Part shown: positions 1 to 7,800 of the stretch, in pieces
Numbering within the stretch: position 1 is the stretch's first letter
How the letters are laid out: each line of letters begins with the position of its first letter
Assembly (NCBI GenBank): GCA_002690445.1
Contig: NZER01000220.1
Coordinates: 1-19,280 of the forward strand
Origin: Candidatus Pacearchaeota archaeon
GTDB taxonomy: Archaea; Nanoarchaeota; Nanoarchaeia; Pacearchaeales; GW2011-AR1
Reading direction: 5' to 3'
Length of the DNA: 19,280 nucleotides
Made by a program: the position numbers and the translations under genes
Notes under the pieces: model-generated
What the model saw: only the letters and a program-made list of their open reading frames with translations
What the model was told of the DNA's origin: nothing
Database searches by the model: none

Positions 1-3000
1 CTCTATACCTAGTCAGATCATCGCCACCCATATCGCCGACAAACAAGCCGCTTCTGTTAACGCGAAGTTCTCCTGTTATACTGGCATCACCACTAACCGT
101 GAGCAGAGTATTTCCGCCCAACGTAGACATGGCGCTTAAATCTCCCCCAACCCCACCTCCAATTAAAACTCTACCTATCGCATCAATAGCAAACAAGCTT
201 TTTGACTCACTATTTGTAGTAACTTTCAGAGGATAGTTTCCTTCTACATTCCATCTGGTATCTAGATGTAATCCGCCTGCAGCAGCAGCGTTTCCATCAT
301 TTTCTATTTTGACTATAAAATCATCAATGTCTTTTTTGACATGAAAAGCGTTTGTTGGAGTATCCGTACCAATTCCAACTAAACTAGCAGCCCCTCCCTT
401 GATAAAAGAATCGCCATTACCGTGCAACCTTATTGTTGGTGAATTGTTTCGATAAACATCAAAAACTCCGTCGTCACTACTGTCATGCAGTCTAGCAATT
501 ATGTCAGTACTGTCTGGATCCAACCAATATGTATTATTCTTTACGCTTAATTCTCCTGATATACTTGTGTCACCATTTACCTGAAGCATGGCCTCTGGAG
601 TAATCACCCCAATGCCCACATTTCCACCAGCCAGATTATAAAGTCCTCCTGTTTGCAACGTGTCGCTATCCGTAAAACTAGCAACATATCCAGCAGCCCC
701 TGCGCCGTCAAAGTTTCCACCACCAGCACCACCCGCAGTAGTTTGTGAAGTCCCATCTCCAAAAACAATGCCGTCAGCAAAATACCCACTGCCTAATACA
801 GACAATCGGCCAGACAATGGATTTGTAGTGCCTATTCCAACCCTATACCCTGTTGTGTCTCCGCCACCATCACTAACAAACAATCCACTCCCGACAGCGC
901 GAAGTTCTCCCGTTATGCTTGTGTCGCCGCTAACCGTCAACTTTGCTCCAGCGCCGCCATAACCTTCGCCGATGAGAACACGGCCATTGGAGCCAATGTT
1001 ATCGTCTCCAGTGATCATCATTTGCTGGAACTCTTGGCCAATCACATCCCGCGGAGCGAACGTTATGCCATCGCCAATGATGTTGGTGCGGTAATTGGCC
1101 ACTGCGTTGTACCCCAGTTGTACCAGGTTCCCAGCGTCCGCTTTTAGCGCGGTAAAGACGACGCCAGCAGTGGTAGCAAGATTGTAGCCCTTATCGTTGG
1201 CAGTCACGTACACGTGGTCGGCGAACCTACCCTGACCAGCGACCTTGAGCTCGCCTGTTATACTGGCAGCACCATTAACCTTTAGTGTCGCCCCATCAGG
1301 CAGAGAGGTCGCGATTCCAACTTGGCCCCCATTTCTCTGTAGGATCAATGGTCTCGACGTGGGATTATGATCAAATACTGACAAATCTACGTATCTGCCA
1401 GATGTCTGACTTCCAGCAACAGCGCTAGAAACTCTTAGGCTTGAATTTGTGTTACCAGCGGCAGTAATAGCCATAAACCTCGCCACTTCTGTTCTCGAGG
1501 GATCCGCTACGTCAGGTTTAGTCACTTGGAGGACTGCCTCTTCATCAATTGTCGATGAACCAATCCCCACTTTCCCAAAATATCCGCTCAGCCCAGAAAT
1601 ATAATCAGTTACAGTTATTTCTCCGACAGATGTTAGCGTATCAGTCGTTGCATCTCCCAAAGTAAAACTGCCCTTGACGGTTAAGTCTCCAGAAACTGTT
1701 ACATCACCAGAAGTATATATATGCCCATTCCGAAACCACGTTCCGCCATTAAAAAATAAATTCAAAGAATCCTGAGCTACGCTCCCCTTTAATTGAAAGT
1801 TAGGATTTGAGCTGTCCGTCTTTATTGCGCCCTCGTTCAACCCCTGCCCATCTGCCAGTACCATTGATCCTTGGTGATCGGCATACGCAAGAGTCCCCAA
1901 TGCAATGCTCTTTGCTGCACGAGCCCTGGAGTAGCTTCCACCAACTATAGAATTCAAAGAACTCCCTGTAGCAACCTCATCACCAATCCAGTTATGTTGT
2001 CCACCAAGAATAACAGAACCCTGACTCTTTCCGCTGATCGTATTATACTTACCGCCAATTATTGTGGCATAGTTTTGATTTGCGGCGTTCGTGCCCTCCC
2101 AAATAATGTTGTTCCACCCTCCACCAATAAAGCCATATGGCGCAAAAATCTGATTCGACCTGCCGCCCGCAATCGCGGCATAGTAAGTGTAATTTCTCCC
2201 CGCCATAGTCGGATTGGCGATATTTGTATGAGCAGCGCTCGCCTGATTGGGAGTCACCTGTATACCAATATTGTTATCAGCACCACCAAGAATAACACAT
2301 CCATACCCAGACAGAGTGTTTTCTGCACCTCCCCCGATAAAAGAATCTTCCCTAATAACTGTTCCGAATGTATCACCGCCAGGATCTCCCGATCCTCGTG
2401 CGGCAAAATCATGCGGATGCAGTGAGAATATTATATTACTATAACCGCCCACCATTCCTTGAGCATCTCCAGATATCAAGTTATTTTCTCCGCCAACTAA
2501 AACGTTACGGGTTCCAGAAATTATGTTTCTAAGTCCGCCGCCTATAAAAGAGGACTCTGGGCCCCAAAACAATTGCTCAGGATACTGCCCAGGAGAATCA
2601 ATCTCACCCTGTATTCTATTTCCAGACCCGCCAACGATAGCAGATAGCTCGCCAGTAACCCTATTGTCTATGCCGCCCACCACCACCACGCCAGTGCCTT
2701 TAGCCGTTATTCCACTACCTCCAAGCGTTGTTACAAACGGGCCCTCAATAGTTATGTCACCCGTGCCACCAACCCTCAATTGGACGTTGCTTGGGTCAAA
2801 CACAAAGTGACTAGATGAACCACTAGCTGTAAAATTAACCTTTTCACTATAGTTGGAATATTCGCCATGATCACCAACGGAACGTACTTTAAATGAATAA
2901 TCAGAACCAGCTCTAGTTGGGATTTTTGTTCTTGGCTCATATTCTGTTACAATCTCATTTCCAATTCTTTTTACGAGAAGAGCCTTGCCTTGCCCTGCAA

Positions 3001-4837
3001 GAAAACCGTCATCTCCAACATATTTCGTGGTAGCAGAATTACCTCCCTGCCCTTCGCCAAATGGGTTTCCAGTTTTTTGAGCGCCAGTCCAATAAAGATA
3101 CCCACTCTCCGAGTTACCAGCGGGAACCTCCGCAATATCGATGTTATCAAACTTATCTCCAATCTTCGGTAAATAATTATGATCAAGGAAGACGGTGTGC
3201 TCCGCCCACGCTATACCCTTTGCGCCATAAGGGGTAAACACATCAAATATTTTTCTGCTTCTTAAATCTCCTAATTGAACAGTTGCTCTTTCATCCAAGT
3301 CTGCACGCGAAGCTCCCGATCCGCTTAACATAAAGTCGATACCTGAAACATTCGGAGCAGACAGCGTAATAACATGAGAGTCCTTTTCAGAAACACTTTC
3401 CACCACAACCTCATACTCTTTCGCCGTAAACGCCTTGTCTTTTTTCCAGCTTAAATAAGTATTTGTGATCGTATTACCCAGGATGTCCGTTCCGATTGTC
3501 TCATCTTTTTCAACAATCAGCTTAAAGTCTGCGGGAATTTCGGGCTTGTAAAATTCATCAGATATCCTTACGGCAGTATCAGTCCCGACAGCAACGCCCG
3601 TACCAAAAGCGTCTACTGGTAAAAACTTGTAATAAAAACCGCTAAATCTTTCCTCTTCAGAAAAGAACTCACTACCAAGCTCAACCCCTCCCGCTTGGTC
3701 GCCATGGGGTGCCAAGCCTCGCAGTCTGCGGGGGCCCGACCCTATGCCAACTCCATGAAATAAAGTAGACCCCTGCTGCTCGCCAGTTATAATTTCAAAA
3801 TCTTTACGCGTTCCCCTATGAATCTGGATGCCCTCCAGGCTTATATCTTCAAACGCTTTTTTCTTTAAAATATTTCCAGTCGGCGAAGTGAACCCAAAAA
3901 CGATCTTGTCGCTCGCCTCCATAATGGAAACTCCTCCCAGCGTGGGCGCGGGACAATCAACAATAATTCTTCCAGTAGCCCTTATTCCGAAATAATCCTG
4001 CGAAATAACTTCAACCTGGTACTTCCTGGTCGGCTCACCAAATATTCTCGAGTTTAGCGCTTGGGAGATTTGTATACTGGTGTCTTCATGATAGCCATAC
4101 CTTTTGCCCAATCCCGTTTCATGAATTTGAATTGCAGCGCCAGCACCATTACCTGACTCGTCAATTATGGTGAAAGTAGTACCAGCCCTGGTATAGCCTG
4201 AGCCGCCACTGAAAATCTCCAAGCGCGATATTCCAGTGACATAACCAAACCCGCTACCTCCGCTCGTAAAGGTGACTCCTTCCGCTATCGGACCCCCACT
4301 TGTCGAAGACACTCCCGTTCCCGCAGTATAGCCAGTAACAAACGCCCCAGTACCATCGCCAACGACGCTAATAACTGGCTTAACATAGCCACTGCCACCA
4401 GATAAAATATTGACAACGGATATACTTCCATCATCAATATAATTTATTCCCGTCTTGAGGTTGCCATCCATATCAAGGACATTAATCTCAAAACCGTCAA
4501 GGTATGTATCATTGAGAGCACTTCTGGAAACTGGAAATTGTTCCGCAGTTCCAACCCCAATCTGTCTCGGATGTAAAAGCTTCCAGTCAATATTAAGGTC
4601 ACGGGAATGATATTGCCCGCTTGCGCTATAAATACCAGTTGCCGCAATTCCAATAGGATCGTCGTCCGTCACAAGCGATGCGGCATGCCACTTGAAGGCT
4701 AGGCCCGTAGTGTTGGAAGTTAGCGCGGCATCCTGATGGGCACCACCAATCTTCATGCCCGTTATACTCCAGCTTTTACCAGTCACAGCCTGATAATCAA
4801 CTGGGGGAATGAATACGGATGTCTTAATCGGTGGCAT
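1..4837 (-). CDS. Giant tail fibre protein, C-terminus beyond the window (partial)
   Basis: The open frame starts at ATG 4837, reads through 1612 codons without a stop and leaves the window at base 1, so the C-terminus is missing. The start overlaps the J stop codon (TAATG) and has a strong Shine-Dalgarno, so it is probably coupled to J. Domains seen, by residue: about 20-120 FnIII-like; about 150-225 three SGGSGY-type repeats; about 296-410 and 432-668 FnIII-like, the second with a long insertion; about 700-985 twelve repeats of the form (I/V)(I/V/L)GGxxNxI(S)G, like the head of YadA-type trimeric adhesins; from 985 on a shaft of repeats containing SITGELxV and VGIGTxxP. Such beta-rich repeats are typical of trimeric phage fibres, so this should be a host-contact fibre hanging from the J tip. 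The end may carry a chaperone or receptor domain, which cannot be seen here. The fibre role is well supported; the receptor is unknown. Confidence 0.88.
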   Translation of the reverse strand, partial: MPPIKTSVFIPPVDYQAVTGKSWSITGMKIGGAHQDAALTSNTTGLAFKWHAASLVTDDDPIGIAATGIYSASGQYHSRDLNIDWKLLHPRQIGVGTAEQFPVSRSALNDTYLDGFEINVLDMDGNLKTGINYIDDGSISVVNILSGGSGYVKPVISVVGDGTGAFVTGYTAGTGVSSTSGGPIAEGVTFTSGGSGFGYVTGISRLEIFSGGSGYTRAGTTFTIIDESGNGAGAAIQIHETGLGKRYGYHEDTSIQISQALNSRIFGEPTRKYQVEVISQDYFGIRATGRIIVDCPAPTLGGVSIMEASDKIVFGFTSPTGNILKKKAFEDISLEGIQIHRGTRKDFEIITGEQQGSTLFHGVGIGSGPRRLRGLAPHGDQAGGVELGSEFFSEEERFSGFYYKFLPVDAFGTGVAVGTDTAVRISDEFYKPEIPADFKLIVEKDETIGTDILGNTITNTYLSWKKDKAFTAKEYEVVVESVSEKDSHVITLSAPNVSGIDFMLSGSGASRADLDERATVQLGDLRSRKIFDVFTPYGAKGIAWAEHTVFLDHNYLPKIGDKFDNIDIAEVPAGNSESGYLYWTGAQKTGNPFGEGQGGNSATTKYVGDDGFLAGQGKALLVKRIGNEIVTEYEPRTKIPTRAGSDYSFKVRSVGDHGEYSNYSEKVNFTASGSSSHFVFDPSNVQLRVGGTGDITIEGPFVTTLGGSGITAKGTGVVVVGGIDNRVTGELSAIVGGSGNRIQGEIDSPGQYPEQLFWGPESSFIGGGLRNIISGTRNVLVGGENNLISGDAQGMVGGYSNIIFSLHPHDFAARGSGDPGGDTFGTVIREDSFIGGGAENTLSGYGCVILGGADNNIGIQVTPNQASAAHTNIANPTMAGRNYTYYAAIAGGRSNQIFAPYGFIGGGWNNIIWEGTNAANQNYATIIGGKYNTISGKSQGSVILGGQHNWIGDEVATGSSLNSIVGGSYSRARAAKSIALGTLAYADHQGSMVLADGQGLNEGAIKTDSSNPNFQLKGSVAQDSLNLFFNGGTWFRNGHIYTSGDVTVSGDLTVKGSFTLGDATTDTLTSVGEITVTDYISGLSGYFGKVGIGSSTIDEEAVLQVTKPDVADPSRTEVARFMAITAAGNTNSSLRVSSAVAGSQTSGRYVDLSVFDHNPTSRPLILQRNGGQVGIATSLPDGATLKVNGAASITGELKVAGQGRFADHVYVTANDKGYNLATTAGVVFTALKADAGNLVQLGYNAVANYRTNIIGDGITFAPRDVIGQEFQQMMITGDDNIGSNGRVLIGEGYGGAGAKLTVSGDTSITGELRAVGSGLFVSDGGGDTTGYRVGIGTTNPLSGRLSVLGSGYFADGIVFGDGTSQTTAGGAGGGNFDGAGAAGYVASFTDSDTLQTGGLYNLAGGNVGIGVITPEAMLQVNGDTSISGELSVKNNTYWLDPDSTDIIARLHDSSDDGVFDVYRNNSPTIRLHGNGDSFIKGGAASLVGIGTDTPTNAFHVKKDIDDFIVKIENDGNAAAAGGLHLDTRWNVEGNYPLKVTTNSESKSLFAIDAIGRVLIGGGVGGDLSAMSTLGGNTLLTVSGDASITGELRVNRSGLFVGDMGGDDLTRYR
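61..1290 (-). repeat. Four imperfect direct repeats in the fibre shaft
   Basis: Four copies of an imperfect segment of about 45 bases lie at roughly 61-108, 544-590, 898-945 and 1243-1290. All contain a core close to TTCTCCTGTTATACTGG on the plus strand, and all encode the (S)I(T/S)GELxV motif in the fibre frame. The copies at 61-108 and 898-945 are part of a longer match (about 3-108 against 843-945) with one 3-base indel. The periodicity is irregular, about 290-480 bases. They keep the reading frame, so they are duplicated shaft modules rather than a mobile element. Confidence 0.75.
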
Positions 4838-7800
4838 TATGGAGTCTCCCCTCCATCAAGTTTATTGTCAATTTCGACCGCGTCTGCAAACGGATCTCCA
4901 ACATCTTCATTTTCGCTTTTATTACCTTCTTCATCCACGGCCAACACAACCACCTCAACTTCCCCCTGGACATCTCCAACTGGAACAACTACACTGGTAT
5001 TTTCAACCGTGGGCTCATCTTCCGCCAATTCTCCATCGGGCTTTAGACTTACGGGGGTTTTTGCCTTCACCTTTATGACTGTTGTCTTCGGTCCAAGATC
5101 TTTCGCTGAGACGCCAAGATCTTCCTTAAGGGATAAATTATTTTCGCGTGTTGTGATACGCACCTCGTAGTGAGCAGCCTTAGGCACAGAATCCCAACTT
5201 ATATGTGCTACCCGACTTTCGGTAGGAGCTGGCTTCTTGCCCTTTCTCTCCCCGTTTAAACTTCGCTTTTTCTCAGTCGGATAACGCGAACCCATTGTCT
5301 GGGGTGGCGGTTCATTTTCGTCGGCAAGGGGATCTGTTGATGGAGTAGAATCAGTAGCAGGCATCGTGCCGCCCCCCTCCGTTCCCTCTGGGGGCTCTGT
5401 CTCCGTACCATCAAGCTCAAACCCATCCCCAAAATCAACACTAACGCCAGTAACGTCAGGAGGAGGAAGGTATTCTGTCTCTACCGCTACTTCCTTAACT
5501 TTTTTCGCTGTCCTTGCTCGAAGCTTGCCCTCTTTATCAATTATGTCAAATTTTTCTGGATGATACTCTAGCCCCACAACCTCATATTCGGATACAGAAT
5601 TTTCCTTGATATTAATTGTTCTATAAAATTTCCCCCGTATCAGCAATGCGTCATCAGAGTTTTTTATCGACCACGAAGTTCCGATCTTGACCTTTGCCAA
5701 ACCAGAAGGCTCACCATTGCCTGGTTTATTAATCCTGAGCACGGTGTGCTCCGTAGGAACATTTGCGTTTTGTTCAACAGACGAAATTATAAATTCAGCA
5801 ACTTGCGCCCTTCTTAAGTTAGCAATATCGCGATCGGACACGGTTCTTGTTTCATCAAAAAAGCCATCTTCGTCTAGGTCTATTCTCGTCTTTACATCTA
5901 GGCTTTCGGAGGTTTCGTAGCCTCTCGCAACTGACAGGGTTATTACGGAGCCTGCGATGTTTAGCTTGTCATCATGAGAAATTTCCTTGTCAATGGTTAT
6001 GGTATCTCCATCAATGGCGACAACTCGGCCACCATACCTTGACTGGGTTTTGGTTTTATCCATTACCTTGAAAACATCACCTGGCCTTAAAAAACTCGCC
6101 TCCTGACCACCGACAAAAGCAATGGTTTCATTTTCCATTTGGGAGGTTATCAGGAACCATTTGCCCAATCTGTGAGCCTGTCCCCTCGAGGTACAACCAA
6201 ACGCAACTAAGTCTTTTTCTACCAAGCCAAACTTTGAGATTCCCGTTGGATCTTCCACATATTCAATTCTTTGCTTGAAATCTTCGGTTTTATCCTGAAA
6301 ACGAACCGTACACACGGTATACCTTTCGGTTTTCGCCGAGCCAGCATAATTAAAAATGCCATCTTTAACGTTTGCGTTTGTAAACATCATTACTGGATCC
6401 CTTTTCTTGTCAAACGAGGCAAACACCGAACCAGAGGCATAGTAAGTCATGCCGCGAAATACCGAGGCTAAATCGTTCAAAGTCTTATAGGCATCCATTG
6501 AAGATTGTAAATATAAGTTTGCGGTAAATCTTGGTTCAAGAATGTCGTAGGATGACTCAAATTCCGCTGCGCAAGAACCTGAAACGCTTGTGCTATTGAT
6601 TTCGACCCCCTTTTCAAACTCGTTAAAGACTGCTGAGCCAGCATTTGCAGGATCTTCGATATAATCCAATACAAGCTGTTTTATTGAAGCTGCCCTGGTT
6701 GTTGCGTTGCCGCCCTCTGTGCTGTCGGTGCCAGCAGCAAGCCTTAGTTTGAGTGAATAAATTTTTCCCACCAAGTCTGGCTGTATTAAAAATGCCTGCT
6801 CTACAGATAAAAGCCTAACCAGTTGTATTTTTGCAGAACCAGGAGAGTCAGGCCCGCTATCCCCCAGGTAACTAATCAACTGATTGAGATGATCGCCGCT
6901 TGTCCTTTTTTTGCCGTAGCCCACATTTGGAGTCAATTGGATGTTAGGCGTCTCCTCCGTAGAGGCGGTTCTCATATATTTTATTCTTCTGTGGACGGGT
7001 CCCCGATTATCATCCAACCCATAAATTGCTATAGTCTCATATTCTGGAAATTCCCTCTCAAATTCAGACTGGTTACTAAAACCCTCAATGGTCATTATGC
7101 TGCTTCCTGGGGTAACTGTAAATCTTCTCGGAGTATGTTTTGACTGAAATCCAGTTACGACTTTTTCATCGCAATATTTTGCAATTTCATACAAATTCCA
7201 TTTGTCTACCGCATCTGGCTTGACATTATACTTTCCAAGTCCATATCTTGTATTTGTCATCAAATCATAAAATATCCACGCTGGATTATCCGTCCATTGC
7301 AAAAGTCCGCCGCCATGGTCTGTTGAAAATCCAGTCTGAAACCGCATATCGACCAATTGTGTTGCAGAATCGAATATATCTGTAGAGTCATTGTCTCCGT
7401 CACACTCCAAATATACCAGTGAAGGGATTTCATTACCGACTAAATCACCGAGCTGATCTGGAAACGCGCCGTGTCCACCATTGGGATGTTCTACTGTATC
7501 GAAATTATCTGTATACTTAGCTCTCCTGACGATATGTATAGAATCCAGATAACCGTTAAAGGTATTAAGCCTCTCCCTTCCATAATAATTATTTCTAAAG
7601 CCCGCGTCTCCACCACTTCCACCGCCAATTGAAATTTCCCCCCTGCCCACCAAGTCTAATCCGCCCTCACCCTGACCTCTGCTTGATAAATACCTAAATC
7701 CATCGATAGCAAAGTCAATTCCAGTGGAATATCTGTGCTCAGGCTTAGGTGATACACCTCCCCCAACGGTGTTCAGTGTTTTCGACTCCCCGTCAACAAA

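Noticed and set aside
1871..2425. Plus-strand open frame of 184 codons
   Set aside because: It is antisense to the YadA-like repeats of the fibre; the repeated minus-strand sequence keeps the opposite frame free of stops. No ribosome site, no recognisable protein.
1..4837. Diversity-generating retroelement target in the fibre
   Set aside because: No reverse transcriptase, template repeat or adenine-substituted near-copy is visible; the repeats differ at all base types. The fibre C-terminus, where such a target would lie, is outside the window.
4736..5170. Plus-strand frame of 144 codons over the J/fibre junction
   Set aside because: Low-complexity Ser/Thr translation antisense to the Glu/Asp-rich end of J, with no start signal.
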